Notes: generated by a model from the letters alone, not told the origin. Shown: positions 33,322 through 43,103, counted from the first letter of the stretch. The stretch: 64,000 nucleotides of DNA from Hallella multisaccharivorax DSM 17128 (GCF_000218235.1 NZ_GL945017.1:2488953-2552952); one strand, 5' to 3'. A program made the numbers and translations.

Positions 33322-34668
33322 ATGAAAATTAAGCTGTCTGAGAAGATTGGCTATGCCATGGGTGACGCTGCCGCAGGTGGCATCACATGGAAGATCATGT
33401 CGATAGCCTTTCCGTTGTTCTTCACCAATGTCTTTGGCCTGACCTTCTATGATGCCGTCGTCCTGATGCTTGTAGCACGTCTTATCGACGTGTTTATCGA
33501 TCCGGTTATTGGTGTCATCTCGGACCGTACGCAGAGCCGCTGGGGTACCTACAGGCCATGGGTCATTTTTGGATCTGTTCCTTTAGGCATTATTTTCGCA
33601 TTGCTTCTCTACACCCCGGCCCTTGGGCCGGTAGGGAAGCGCGTCTATGCCTATTTCTTCTATATCGTGATGATGATCGTCTATTCACTCGTCAATGTGC
33701 CGTATGGTTCTCTCCTCGGCGTGATGACGGATGACGACAACGAGAAGAATCAGTTCTCCGCCTTCCGTATGGTCGGCGCCTACGCCATGGGGTTCATCAC
33801 TCTCCTCTCGTTCCCTTATCTGCAAAAGATTGTCGGGGGTACAGACCAGTACCAGTATGCTGTGCTCGGTTGTTTTTTTGGCACCCTTGCAGCTGCCGGC
33901 ACCCTCTGCTGCGGCTTGCTGACGAAGGAGCGTCTGAAGCCTATCCGTGCTGAGAAGTTTTCCGGCAAGCAGTTTGTTGACCTGGTGAAGAACAAGCCAT
34001 GGATCATGATGACGCTCACAGCCGTGTGTACCAACTTCTTCAATGGTTTCCGTTACGCTGTGGCGGGATACATGTTCTCTTACTGCATGGGAGGTGACAT
34101 CACTGTCGGCAAACTGATCATCAACTATACCGTGTTCATGGCCTTTGGTGAGGTGACATGTATGATCTTCGGAGGCCTGTCACCGCTGTGTACCCGTTGG
34201 CTTAGCTCGAAGCGCAAGACATTCCTCTTCGCGGCTTTCATCTGCTTTGTCACGTCCGTCCTGTTCTTCTTCATCCCGATGAAGCCGGCATATATATGGG
34301 TTATGATCGGTGTGTCGATCCTTACCTCTGTTGGCGTGGGTATCTATTCACCGCTGCTGTGGTCGATGTATGCTGATGTTGCCGATTATGCCACGAAGAA
34401 GAACGGTACATCTTCTACCGGACTGATCTTCTCCTCCGGCACGATGGCACAGAAGTTCGGTACCGCCATCTCCGGTTCACTTATTGCTGTGTTCCTCGGC
34501 CTTGCCGGTGCACACATGATCACCGACCGGTTCGGTAACCCGACGATTGATCCGGCCTCTATCACGAGTTCCGTGCTGACGATGGTATGGGCCCTCTTCT
34601 CCCTCTTCCCCGCCCTCTTCGCGCTCGTCATGATGGGGCTGGTGATGCTGTACCCGATAAAAAAATAA
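33322..34668 (+). CDS. GPH-family sugar:cation symporter, 448 aa
   Basis: About twelve membrane spans are visible. The N-terminal KLSEKIGYAMGDAAAGGITW and the loop GVISDRTQSRWGTYRPWVIFG are signatures of glycoside-pentoside-hexuronide symporters. In this operon it should carry mannobiose or related manno-oligosaccharides across the inner membrane. It lies 80 bp after the GH130 gene and 8 bp before the epimerase. Confidence 0.9.
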   Translation: MKIKLSEKIGYAMGDAAAGGITWKIMSIAFPLFFTNVFGLTFYDAVVLMLVARLIDVFIDPVIGVISDRTQSRWGTYRPWVIFGSVPLGIIFALLLYTPALGPVGKRVYAYFFYIVMMIVYSLVNVPYGSLLGVMTDDDNEKNQFSAFRMVGAYAMGFITLLSFPYLQKIVGGTDQYQYAVLGCFFGTLAAAGTLCCGLLTKERLKPIRAEKFSGKQFVDLVKNKPWIMMTLTAVCTNFFNGFRYAVAGYMFSYCMGGDITVGKLIINYTVFMAFGEVTCMIFGGLSPLCTRWLSSKRKTFLFAAFICFVTSVLFFFIPMKPAYIWVMIGVSILTSVGVGIYSPLLWSMYADVADYATKKNGTSSTGLIFSSGTMAQKFGTAISGSLIAVFLGLAGAHMITDRFGNPTIDPASITSSVLTMVWALFSLFPALFALVMMGLVMLYPIKK

Positions 34669-34676
34669 AAGTTACT

Positions 34677-35897
34677 ATGTCTGCAAACGGAATGACAGCT
34701 CTTGAACTCAAACACCAAGTGCAGCAATGCCTTGAAGCGAATATCCTGCCTTATTGGATCAATAAGGTACAGGACCCCGCCGGCGGCTTCTACGGCCGCG
34801 TCGACGGTCACGACCAAGTCCACCCTGAGGCAGAGCGCGGTGCGGTGCTCAATGCCCGTATCCTCTGGGCTTTCGCAGCCGCTTACCGTGTGCTGCGCAA
34901 GCCGGAGTATCTCGCCGGCGCGCAAAACGCCTACGCCTACGTCTGCCGCCATTTCCTCGACCCCGACTTCGGTGGCGTCTTCTGGAGTGTGGACTGCCAC
35001 GGTAACGCCCTCGATACAAAGAAGCAGACCTATGCCATCGGCTTTTCCATCTATGGGCTTGCCGAATACGCGCGCGCCACAGACTCCCGTGAGGCGCTTG
35101 CCCAGGCGGCATCTCTTTTCCGTGACATCGAAGCGCACGCCTTCGACAAAAAGCATAACGGTTATATCGAAGCTCTGACACGCGAGTGGAGGCCTCTTGC
35201 CGACATGCGCCTCTCCAACAAGGATGAGAACGGCAGTCGCACGATGAACACCCATCTCCATATCCTTGAGCCATACACAAATCTGCTCCGTGCCGCCCGT
35301 GAGCTCGGCGATGACAGTCTCGCCCAGGAGGTTGCGCCACGCGTGCGCAACCTCATCGGCATCTTTACGGGACCGTTGTTCAACTACAACACGGCTCACC
35401 TCGACCTCTTCTTCAACGGTGAGTGGGAAGGCAAGCGCAACATCGAGAGCTTCGGTCACGACATCGAGGCGAGCTGGCTGCTCCACGAGGCGCTCCTCGT
35501 CCTCGACGACAAGACCCTTACCCATGAGTCGGAATCAGTCGTGAGAAACATTGCCCACGCTGCCGACGAAGGCTTGCAGCCTGACGGATCGATGATCTAC
35601 GAGCACTGGAAAGACACGGGGCGCTACGACCGTCAGCGTCAGTGGTGGGTGCAGTGTGAGTGTGTCATCGGGTATGTCAACCTCTATCAGCATTTCGGCG
35701 ACAAGGATGCCCTGCGTATCGCTGAACGCTGCTGGCAGTATATTGACAGGCATCTCGTGGATCACGACAACGGCGAGTGGCACTGGGCGGTGCTCGGCGA
35801 CGGCAGGCTGAATCGCGAGGACGACAAGGCCGGCTTCTGGAAATGTCCGTATCACAACACACGGATGTGCCTGGAACTCATCGAAAGGCTGCACTGA
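34677..35897 (+). CDS. Cellobiose/mannobiose 2-epimerase (AGE superfamily), 406 aa
   Basis: ATG at 34677 is 8 bases after the symporter stop. The alpha6/alpha6 barrel carries the family motifs DPAGGFYGRVDGHD, GAVLNARILWAFAAAYR, NTHLHILEPYTNLLRAA, SFGHDIEASWLLHEA and WWVQCECVIGYVNLYQ, with the catalytic histidines. It epimerises C2 of the reducing-end sugar, turning mannobiose into mannosylglucose for the GH130 phosphorylase. It is cytoplasmic, with no signal peptide. Confidence 0.92.
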   Translation: MSANGMTALELKHQVQQCLEANILPYWINKVQDPAGGFYGRVDGHDQVHPEAERGAVLNARILWAFAAAYRVLRKPEYLAGAQNAYAYVCRHFLDPDFGGVFWSVDCHGNALDTKKQTYAIGFSIYGLAEYARATDSREALAQAASLFRDIEAHAFDKKHNGYIEALTREWRPLADMRLSNKDENGSRTMNTHLHILEPYTNLLRAARELGDDSLAQEVAPRVRNLIGIFTGPLFNYNTAHLDLFFNGEWEGKRNIESFGHDIEASWLLHEALLVLDDKTLTHESESVVRNIAHAADEGLQPDGSMIYEHWKDTGRYDRQRQWWVQCECVIGYVNLYQHFGDKDALRIAERCWQYIDRHLVDHDNGEWHWAVLGDGRLNREDDKAGFWKCPYHNTRMCLELIERLH

Positions 35898-35957
35898 TAA
35901 CCCGCTGCTTGTTCTTCTCACCCATCGATTCTATTATTCTGAAAAAACTGAGAACTT

Positions 35958-36842
35958 ATGAGCGAATATCAGATATTGCATGAAATCACGCCGCTCACGG
36001 GAAAAGACGGCATCTACATCGTGGAGCGTCACAAGAAGGAATTCGACTATCCCGTGCACCGCCACGAGTGCTGTGAACTCAACTTTGTGGAGAATGCCGC
36101 AGGCGCACATCGCGTCGTAGGCGACAGCAACGAGGTCATCGACGACTTTGACCTGGCACTTATCTCCAGCGTTGAACTGGAGCATGCGTGGGAACAAGGC
36201 GAGTGCCACAGTGAGGACATACGCGAGATCACCATCCAGTTCGACTTCGGCTACGGGGAAGGCAGCTTCTTCGACCACTCGCCCTTCCGAAGTATCTACA
36301 ACATGCTCACGCGGGCACACAAGGGACTGGCCTTCGCGAAAAACGACATCGCACGCGTCTACGACAAGCTCGACACCATCGCGAAGATTCAGGACCCCTT
36401 CCGGGCCACCATACAGCTGCTCGAAATACTCCACACCCTCTCGCTCAGCGAGAAAGCACACACCCTCGCCACAACCAGCTACGCCAAGGTTAAAGTAGAA
36501 GACGACAGCAAGCGCGTGCTCAAAGTAAAAGAATTTATCAACGAGAACTACATGCGTGACATCAAGCTCGAGGAGGTGGCTGCACTGGCCAACATGAGCC
36601 GTACCTCCTTCAGCCGCTTCTTCAAGCAGCATACCGGCCGCACCCTCTCCAACTATATCACCGACATCCGCATGGGTTATGCCACCCGCATGCTCGTAGA
36701 CACGGAGGAGAGCATCAACGAGATCTGCTACCTCTGCGGATACAACAACATGAGCAACTTCAACCGCACTTTCCGCCGCCGTAAAGGCTGTACGCCAGGA
36801 GAATACCGCGCACAGTACAAAAAGATCAAAGTGCTCATCTGA
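35958..36842 (+). CDS. AraC-family transcriptional regulator, 294 aa
   Basis: The N-terminal half has a cupin-like segment (HKKEFDYPVHRHECCELNFV) that may sense a sugar. The C-terminal 100 residues hold two helix-turn-helix motifs (LEEVAALANMSRTSFSRFFK and INEICYLCGYNNMSNFNRTF) and the CTPGEYR ending. It is the last plus-strand gene of the mannan cluster, 60 bp after the epimerase. AraC proteins commonly bind two direct half-sites 21 bp apart next to the core promoter. The paired boxes at 27642-27672, 28404-28434 and 29411-29441 fit that, so it is the best local candidate for their activator. Confidence 0.88.
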   Translation: MSEYQILHEITPLTGKDGIYIVERHKKEFDYPVHRHECCELNFVENAAGAHRVVGDSNEVIDDFDLALISSVELEHAWEQGECHSEDIREITIQFDFGYGEGSFFDHSPFRSIYNMLTRAHKGLAFAKNDIARVYDKLDTIAKIQDPFRATIQLLEILHTLSLSEKAHTLATTSYAKVKVEDDSKRVLKVKEFINENYMRDIKLEEVAALANMSRTSFSRFFKQHTGRTLSNYITDIRMGYATRMLVDTEESINEICYLCGYNNMSNFNRTFRRRKGCTPGEYRAQYKKIKVLI

Positions 36843-36908
36843 AAACGCCAACGCCGTCAACAGCCAGAAACGGCTGCCACGGCGCGCAATGGAATCGTGC
36901 AGCATCTC

Positions 36909-37020
36909 CTCAACGCCGTTGAGACATCGACTTTACGCCGTTGACGCGTTGCCTTTACGCCGTTGAGGCATTGCCTTTACGCCGTTGAGGCCTTGCCTTT
37001 ACGCCGTTGAGGCGTTGCAA
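36909..37020. repeat. 22-bp intergenic repeat array B (4 units plus partials)
   Basis: Units at 36924-36945, 36946-36967, 36968-36989 and 36990-37011 are nearly identical and follow a partial unit at 36909. The shared core is TTTACGCCGTTGA. The array lies between the converging araC-type and hup genes. Confidence 0.92.
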
Positions 37021-37135
37021 CAACCGTTCCGAATAGTTATCGGGCCTTCTTAGTTTGTTTGTCAACCTTACTCACGGTCATATACCTTATATGAAGTTTC
37101 CGTTCGTTAGGCAATGCTCATGTCGGGCGTACCAA

Positions 37136-37245
37136 AATAACGGCATGCAAATTGCTTTACACGCCGTTATTTATGCAAGTTGTGGACTGTAGTATTCTTC
37201 ATCTTTTGTGCAAGAGCAAAATACAGTCGAAACAAGAAGAATACT
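37136..37245. other. Two nested-looking hairpins in the araC-hup spacer
   Basis: AATAACGGC (37136-37144) pairs with GCCGTTATT (37163-37171). AGTATTCTTC (37191-37200) pairs perfectly with GAAGAATACT (37236-37245). No reading frame is convincing here. The hairpins could be a small RNA or terminators of the two converging units; nothing more can be said from sequence. Confidence 0.4.
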
Positions 37246-37364
37246 AAAGAGCGTTTCGAGGATATTCATCATAGCTTAAATTAATAAACAGTTTTGGCTG
37301 ATTCTTATAATACACGGGCTTATTATTGGTATCAGGTGATGACCAAACACCATTTTCATAGGTG

Positions 37365-37394
37365 GCAATGGCTGCCACAATGGGCAGCCACTGC
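37365..37394 (-). terminator. Terminator-like hairpin after hup
   Basis: The arms GCAATGGCTGCC (37365-37376) and GGCAGCCACTGC (37383-37394) leave a 6-nt loop, with one G-U pair. It begins 10 bases downstream of the hup stop. The T-run is weak. Confidence 0.5.
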
Positions 37395-37404
37395 AAAGCA
37401 TTTG

Positions 37405-37680
37405 TTATGCATTGAGCTGCTTGTCGAGCTCGGTGCCGGCTTTGAACTTAGCGACTTTCCTGGCAGCGATGTGCAGGACCTCACCGGTGCGTGGGTTCTT
37501 GCCCTCGCGTGCGGATCGCTCGTTGACGGAAAATGTGCCGAAACCGATGAGCTGGAGCTTCTCACCCTTTACGAGAGCGTCCTTGATGGCTTCTGTTGTA
37601 GCGTTGAGGGCCTTCTTGGCCTCTGCAGAAGTGATACCTGCGCCTTCTGCAATCTTCTTAATTAAATCAGCTTTTGTCAT
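37405..37680 (-). CDS. hup: HU/IHF-family nucleoid protein, 91 aa
   Basis: ATG at 37680 gives the standard 91-aa length; the frame is open upstream but that part is not protein-like. MTKADLIKKIAEGAGITSAEAKKAL is the HU N-terminal helix pair. GFGTFSVNERSAREGKNPRTGE is the beta-arm that inserts into the minor groove (with the conserved RxGxNPxTG). The protein bends and compacts DNA as a dimer. It is a single-gene unit with its own canonical promoter (37747-37777). Confidence 0.95.
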   Translation of the reverse strand: MTKADLIKKIAEGAGITSAEAKKALNATTEAIKDALVKGEKLQLIGFGTFSVNERSAREGKNPRTGEVLHIAARKVAKFKAGTELDKQLNA

Positions 37681-37746
37681 AGTCGTATTATTAATAAATG
37701 AATATGATTTCTCGATTATTACTTCCATGAAGCAATAAATCAGCGA

Positions 37747-37777
37747 CAAATATAGTGGAATAGTTTTATTTGGCAAA
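37747..37777 (-). promoter_or_regulatory. hup promoter
   Basis: On the minus strand: TTTG (37777-37774), a 19-nt spacer, then TATATTTG (37754-37747). This is a full match to the Bacteroidota consensus. The leader is about 60 nt. Confidence 0.75.
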
Positions 37778-37914
37778 CTAAAATAGCAGAAAAATGGCAT
37801 AAAAGGCCAAAAAAAGTCGCAAAGCACTTACTTTTAGGCTATTTTAAATTAATTCCGCCAACGGCTAACTCTGTTTTATTATAAAGTGCTATCATTTTTC
37901 CATTCAAGCATCTA

Positions 37915-40101
37915 TCACCGGATGAACAGCAGCTCACGATACTTGGGCAGTGTCCACAACTCGTCGGCAACCACCAGCTCAAGCTTGTCGATCTGATAGC
38001 GGATAGGATGGAACCATGTCTCCACGGTGTCATGATAAGCCACGGCTTTCTCGCGCTCGTCAGTAATCTTATTGGCCACTTTACGTGCGTTGACCATGTC
38101 CTCTACATCTTTCTCAATCGTGGCTGTACGCTCTGAAATCTGCTCGATGATGTTCATGATGCGGTCGGAGAGTTGCTTACCCTTCTCGGCACCATAGATG
38201 ACCATGAGGTTCTGCACGTCTTTGGACAGCATGGCCTGATAGTGGGTAGCCACTGGGATGATGTGGTTGAGCGACAGGTCGCCAAGCACACGGGCCTCGA
38301 TCTGCAGTTTCTTGGTGTAGGTTTCCCATTTCACCTCATTGCGTGCCTTGAGCTCATTCTCCTTCATCACGCCTGTTGACTCGAACATCTTGATGCTCTC
38401 AGGATCGAGGTACCGGCCGAAGATGACAGGCGCCGACTTCTCGGTGTCGAGGCCGCGTCTTTCAGCTTCCTCCACCCATTCGTCACTGTAGCCGTTGCCG
38501 TCGAAGTGAATGGGTGCGCAGGTCTTGATGTCGTCCTTGACCACGGAGAGAATAGCGGCGAACTTGTCCTCGCCTTTGGCGACGAGCGCGTCAACACGCT
38601 CCTTGAAGCTTGTCAGCGCTTCAGCCACAGCAGTGTTGAGCACAATCTGCGCGCTGGCACAGTTGGCCGACGAGCCCACGGCGCGGAACTCGAAGCGGTT
38701 GCCGGTGAAGGCGAAAGGTGAGGTGCGGTTACGGTCTGTGTTGTCGCGCATGATATCGGGAATCTCCGGTATGTCGATCTGCACACCTTCCTTGCCCTTG
38801 ATGACGAGAGCGTCTTTGTCGGCCTTCATGATATGCTCCAGCACACCCGAAACGGCCTTTCCAAGGAACGAGGAGATGATGGCAGGAGGTGCCTCGTTGG
38901 CACCTAAACGGTGCGCGTTGCCGGCGTCCATGATACTGGCTTTCAGCAGTCCGTTGTGGCGATAAACAGCCATGAGTGTCTCCACCGTGAAGACCACGAA
39001 GCGCAAGTTGTCCTCACGCGTCTTGCCAGGTCCGTGGAGCAGGATGCCGGTATCGGTAGAAAGTGACCAGTTGTTATGCTTTCCTGAACCGTTGATGCCG
39101 TCGAAAGGCTTCTCGTGAAGCAGTACCTCGAAGCCATGACGATGCGCCACACGCTTCATGAGCGACATGAGCAGCATGTTGTGGTCCACCGCGAGATTGG
39201 TCTCCTCAAAGATTGGCGCACACTCAAACTGATTGGGAGCCACCTCATTGTGACGGGTCTTCACGGGGATGCCAAGCTCCAGAGCCTGGACCTCCAGGTC
39301 TTTCATGAATGCCTGTACACGCTCGGGAATGGTGCCGAAATAATGGTCATCCATCTGCTGGTTCTTCGCACTCTCATGGCCCATCAGCGTGCGGCCGGTG
39401 AGAATGAGGTCGGGACGGGCAGCGTAGAGGTCCTCGTCGACAAGGAAGTATTCCTGCTCCCAGCCAAGATTAGAGATGACTTTCTTCACGTCGGGGTAGA
39501 AATAGTGGCACACGTTGGTCGCAGCCACGTTGACGGCATGCAGCGCACGCAGCAGAGGAGCCTTGTAGTCGAGAGCCTCGCCGGTGTAGGAGATGAAGAT
39601 CGTAGGAATGCAGAGGGTGTCGTCGATGATGAACACGGGGCTCGTGGGGTCCCAGGCGGAGTAGCCGCGTGCCTCAAAGGTGGAACGGATACCGCCTGAA
39701 GGGAAGCTGGAAGCGTCGGGCTCCTGCTGCACAAGGAGCTTGCCGGAGAACTCCTCAATCATGCCGCCCTTGCCGTCGTGCTCGATAAAGGAGTCGTGCT
39801 TCTCGGCAGTGCCCTCGGTCAGCGGCTGGAACCAGTGGGTATAGTGGGTCACACCATTCTCGTCGGCCCACTGTTTCATGCCCTTTGCCACAGCGTCGGC
39901 AATGGAACGGTCAAGCTCTGCGCCATTGTCAATGACGTCGACAAGTTTCTGATAGACATCAGCAGGCAGATACTTGTACATTTTGGCGCGGTTGAATACC
40001 TTCTTGCCAAAATACTCTGAAGGCCGCTCCACTGGGGCGAGCACCTCGACCGGCTTCTTGTGTGAAGCAGTCACTACGGCATCAAATCTCTCGTTGGTCA
40101 T
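37915..40101 (-). CDS. glnN: Glutamine synthetase type III, 728 aa
   Basis: The length and motifs are those of GSIII: an N-terminal domain (RPSEYFGKKVFNRAKMYKYL), then RHNEVAPNQFECAPIFEETN, EKPFDGINGSGKHNNWSLST and NRTSPFAFTGNRFEFRAVGS. It makes glutamine from glutamate, ammonia and ATP in the cytoplasm and is the main ammonium-assimilation enzyme of many Bacteroidota. It is the last gene of a leftward run dapF-dapL-porin-glnN, 92 bp after the porin gene, so it is probably co-transcribed with lysine/cell-wall genes or has a minor promoter of its own in that gap. Confidence 0.96.
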   Translation of the reverse strand: MTNERFDAVVTASHKKPVEVLAPVERPSEYFGKKVFNRAKMYKYLPADVYQKLVDVIDNGAELDRSIADAVAKGMKQWADENGVTHYTHWFQPLTEGTAEKHDSFIEHDGKGGMIEEFSGKLLVQQEPDASSFPSGGIRSTFEARGYSAWDPTSPVFIIDDTLCIPTIFISYTGEALDYKAPLLRALHAVNVAATNVCHYFYPDVKKVISNLGWEQEYFLVDEDLYAARPDLILTGRTLMGHESAKNQQMDDHYFGTIPERVQAFMKDLEVQALELGIPVKTRHNEVAPNQFECAPIFEETNLAVDHNMLLMSLMKRVAHRHGFEVLLHEKPFDGINGSGKHNNWSLSTDTGILLHGPGKTREDNLRFVVFTVETLMAVYRHNGLLKASIMDAGNAHRLGANEAPPAIISSFLGKAVSGVLEHIMKADKDALVIKGKEGVQIDIPEIPDIMRDNTDRNRTSPFAFTGNRFEFRAVGSSANCASAQIVLNTAVAEALTSFKERVDALVAKGEDKFAAILSVVKDDIKTCAPIHFDGNGYSDEWVEEAERRGLDTEKSAPVIFGRYLDPESIKMFESTGVMKENELKARNEVKWETYTKKLQIEARVLGDLSLNHIIPVATHYQAMLSKDVQNLMVIYGAEKGKQLSDRIMNIIEQISERTATIEKDVEDMVNARKVANKITDEREKAVAYHDTVETWFHPIRYQIDKLELVVADELWTLPKYRELLFIR

Positions 40102-40193
40102 AAAGTAATCATTATAGTCGATTTCGTAATTCTATGGAAGGATGGGCGGATGCAGCCGTAACGGTTACAGGCAGCTACGGGAGCCGCCCCGCG

Positions 40194-40898
40194 TCACGGT
40201 CTGAGCGTGAACCCGCAAACGAAGTAGGCCTTCTGCGTGGAGGGGTTGGCGACAACCCCTGCGAAGAGAGGAATGGAGAAGCTGCCCGTCACAGGGATGT
40301 CCTTGGTGGCACGCAGCGACACGTTGGTCACTGCAAAACCGCCGGCCTTGGCATAGTAAGAGGTGGCGTAAGGCACTGCGCCCACCGTGGCTGTCCAGTC
40401 GAGTGAGGCGAGCTGGAAGGGGACGGCGGCTTCCACATATGAGCTGTAGGCGCGGTCGCCGCTCTTGTTCAGACCGTCGTTTCCGGCAAAATTAGTGTAC
40501 CAGTTGAGCGCCACGGGACCGAAGTCATAACCGATATTGCCCTCAAAGACATGGCTTGTAGAGTGGGCGTCATAATGGAAATACTTGTCGTTGGGCCTAT
40601 TAAACCAGTAGTCGGTCACACCGGCATGGAACCCGCCTTTCGTATAAGCCAGTTTGAGATCAAACTCTTTGGTGTCATCCTTGTCAGAGAGTCCCACCGA
40701 TCCCCAGGCTGTCAGGGACAGCCCTTTGTAAGCTACGCCGAGGGTAGGCTGCACCGACACGTCACCCTTATCCTGACCGCGCCAGATGTATTGATTGACG
40801 AAGTCAGCCGCCACTTTTCCTTCAACATTGTCCTGAGCGCTTGCTGTGGTTGCTGCAAGGCATGCCACAAGCAAGACCAATCCTTTTACCTTTTTCAT
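40194..40898 (-). CDS. TorF-like putative porin, 234 aa
   Basis: A signal peptide (MKKVKGLVLLVACLAATTASAQ) precedes a sequence of beta strands: FVNQYIWRGQDKGDVSVQPT, LSLTAWGSVGLSDKDDTKEF and FDLKLAYTKGGFHAGVTDYW. It ends KAYFVCGFTLRP. The YxWRG opening is typical of TorF/gcw_chp-type small barrels, which often sit beside ammonium and glutamine genes. Here it lies between dapL and glnN, 23 bp from dapL, consistent with a nitrogen-related outer-membrane role. The permeating solute is unknown. Confidence 0.7.
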   Translation of the reverse strand: MKKVKGLVLLVACLAATTASAQDNVEGKVAADFVNQYIWRGQDKGDVSVQPTLGVAYKGLSLTAWGSVGLSDKDDTKEFDLKLAYTKGGFHAGVTDYWFNRPNDKYFHYDAHSTSHVFEGNIGYDFGPVALNWYTNFAGNDGLNKSGDRAYSSYVEAAVPFQLASLDWTATVGAVPYATSYYAKAGGFAVTNVSLRATKDIPVTGSFSIPLFAGVVANPSTQKAYFVCGFTLRP

Positions 40899-40921
40899 GT
40901 TCTTCTATTTTAAATAACGTT

Positions 40922-42145
40922 CTACAGTGTTTTGAATCGCTCCATGGCCTCCTCAACATCCTCGCGGTTGCCAAAGCTTGTAAGCCGGAAGTAGCCTTCG
41001 CCCGATGGTCCGAAGCCCACGCCGGGCGTGCAGACAAGCCCGCATCCGTAGAGCAGGGTGTCGAAGAACTTCCACGAATCCATTCCGCCCGGCGTCTTCA
41101 CCCATAAGTAGGGCGCATTCTCCCCGCCGTAGACGGCATAGCCTGCCTTACTGAGTGTCTCGCGCATGATACGCGCATTCTCCATGTAGTAGGCAATGGT
41201 CTGGCGCGTCTGGCGGTGCCCTTCCTCGCTGTAAGTAGCCTCGGCGGCCCGCTGCGAGATGTAAGAGGTGCCGTTGAACTTCGTTGACTGGCGCCGTTCC
41301 CACAGCGCGTTGAGCTGCACATCCTTGTCGTCGATGGTCTTGGCCATGACTTCTTTCGGGATAACCGTGTAGCCACAGCGCACGCCTGTGAAGCCCGCGG
41401 TCTTGGAATACGAGTGGAACTCGATGGCACACTTGCGCGCACCTTTTATCTCATAGATGGAATGGGGTATCTCGGGGTCCTGAATGTAGGCCTGATAAGC
41501 GGCGTCATACATGATGACGGCCTCGTTGCGCAGGGCAAAGTTCACCCATTTGCGGAGCTCGTCCTTGGTGAGCACGGTGCCCGTGGGATTGTTGGGATAG
41601 CAGAGGTAAATCATGTCGACACGGTGGTCGGGCAGCTCGGGCGTGAAATTGTTCTCTGCGGTGCAGGGCAGATAAGTGATATCCGTCCACTTGCCGTCCT
41701 CAAACTTGCCCGCTCGGCCTATCATAGCGTTTGAGTCCACATAGACGGGATAGACGGGATCAGTCAGTGCCACGCTGTTGTCCCAGCGTAATAGCTCCTG
41801 GATGTTTGCGGTATCGCTCTTGGCTCCGTCATTGACAAAGATCTCGTCCTTGTCGAGATGGATGCCTCTTGTGAGGAAGTCTCCCTTCATGATGGCTTCG
41901 CGCAGGAAGTCGTATCCGTGCTCCGGGCCATAGCCCCTAAAGGTCTCCTTGACAGCCATCTCGTCGGCAGCCTTGTGCATGGCCTCCACCACGGCAGGGG
42001 CCAGAGGACGGGTAACGTCGCCGATACCTAAGCTGATGACCCGCTGTTTGGGGTGAGACACTTTGTATGCCGTGACGCGTTTCGCGATGTCGGCAAATAG
42101 ATAACTGCCCGGCAGACGCAGATAATATTCGTTTACTAATGCCAT
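40922..42145 (-). CDS. dapL: LL-diaminopimelate aminotransferase, 407 aa
   Basis: This is a class I/II PLP aminotransferase. SYSKTAGFTGVRCGY holds the PLP-binding Lys, DGAKSDTANIQELL is the cofactor phosphate region, and CYPNNPTGTVLTKDELRKWV is conserved. The N-terminal MALVNEYYLRLPGSYLFADI is characteristic of DapL. It makes LL-DAP from tetrahydrodipicolinate in one step, the shortened lysine/peptidoglycan route of Bacteroidota. DapF, encoded 32 bp upstream, uses its product. Confidence 0.95.
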   Translation of the reverse strand: MALVNEYYLRLPGSYLFADIAKRVTAYKVSHPKQRVISLGIGDVTRPLAPAVVEAMHKAADEMAVKETFRGYGPEHGYDFLREAIMKGDFLTRGIHLDKDEIFVNDGAKSDTANIQELLRWDNSVALTDPVYPVYVDSNAMIGRAGKFEDGKWTDITYLPCTAENNFTPELPDHRVDMIYLCYPNNPTGTVLTKDELRKWVNFALRNEAVIMYDAAYQAYIQDPEIPHSIYEIKGARKCAIEFHSYSKTAGFTGVRCGYTVIPKEVMAKTIDDKDVQLNALWERRQSTKFNGTSYISQRAAEATYSEEGHRQTRQTIAYYMENARIMRETLSKAGYAVYGGENAPYLWVKTPGGMDSWKFFDTLLYGCGLVCTPGVGFGPSGEGYFRLTSFGNREDVEEAMERFKTL

Positions 42146-42177
42146 GATTCTATTCCTTTTTCTTGGTCGTCATCCGT

Positions 42178-43068
42178 TTATAGTTCCTTTTCCCCATCGA
42201 AAACAAACGCTGCGGGTCCGGTCATTCTGACGTGGTTGTCGTCTCCCCACTCTATGTGCAGGGTGCCTCCGTCCATTACAATGTCGCTCTGTCGGGCGGC
42301 CCTGCCCGTCTTTGCCGCTGCCACTGCCGTGGCGCAGGCCCCTGTCCCGCAGGCCATTGTAATGCCGGAGCCGCGCTCCCACACACGCGTACGGAGCGTG
42401 GCGGCTGACGAGGACCGTGCCTCAGGCTGCGCGAACTCGATGTTGCAACGCTCGGGGAAAGCCTTGTCAAACTCCAACACCCTGCCTTCCTTTGCCACAT
42501 CCACCTTGCTGATGTCGTCGACGAAGATGACATAGTGTGGATTGCCCATCGAGACAAAGACGCCTTCCGTTCCCACTGGCATGGTTCCGTTAGGCGCCGT
42601 CTCCGGCGCCGTATATTGTTCAGGCACATCAAACCGCGGCTCCCCCATGTCCACGGTGACGCTCTCCACCTTACCGCCGGCGATGTGCAGCTTGAGGATC
42701 TTGACACCCGACAGTGTCTCCAGGCGCACGGTGTCGCCATGGAAGAGCCCGCGCTCATAGACGTACTTGCCGATACAGCGGCTGGCGTTGCCGCACATCA
42801 TGGCTTCGGAGCCGTCGGCATTGAAGATGCGCATGGAGAAGTCGGCCACTGCCTCGTCTGAGGGTGCACCGATGAGCACCAGCCCGTCTGAACCAATACC
42901 GAAATGGCGGTCACTCCATTTGATGGCCGTCGCCTCCGGATCGGGAACACTATATAATAATGTATTGACATAGACGTAATCGTTTCCAGCCCCCTGCATC
43001 TTGGTGAAAGGCACCTTGCCCGATTCCGTTGCCAGTCTTTCTTTCATTGACATTTTGTTAAGCTCCAT
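42178..43068 (-). CDS. dapF: Diaminopimelate epimerase, 296 aa
   Basis: Both catalytic cysteines are present: [18 protein letters not shown] and [17 protein letters not shown]. The start region [16 protein letters not shown] is standard. The ATG at 43068 gives about 20 extra N-terminal residues, and an internal ATG (MSMKERL) is possible. It converts LL-DAP to meso-DAP for lysine and peptidoglycan. It is the first gene of the leftward operon with dapL. A TATCTTTG -7 box lies at 43104-43111. Confidence 0.95.
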   Translation of the reverse strand: MELNKMSMKERLATESGKVPFTKMQGAGNDYVYVNTLLYSVPDPEATAIKWSDRHFGIGSDGLVLIGAPSDEAVADFSMRIFNADGSEAMMCGNASRCIGKYVYERGLFHGDTVRLETLSGVKILKLHIAGGKVESVTVDMGEPRFDVPEQYTAPETAPNGTMPVGTEGVFVSMGNPHYVIFVDDISKVDVAKEGRVLEFDKAFPERCNIEFAQPEARSSSAATLRTRVWERGSGITMACGTGACATAVAAAKTGRAARQSDIVMDGGTLHIEWGDDNHVRMTGPAAFVFDGEKEL

Positions 43069-43103
43069 TTCTTTTGAATGAACGCCTTGTGTTGTTCACG
43101 GTG

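Noticed and set aside
37294..37665. Plus-strand frame opposite hup
   Set aside because: It is an antisense shadow of HU, with no independent support.
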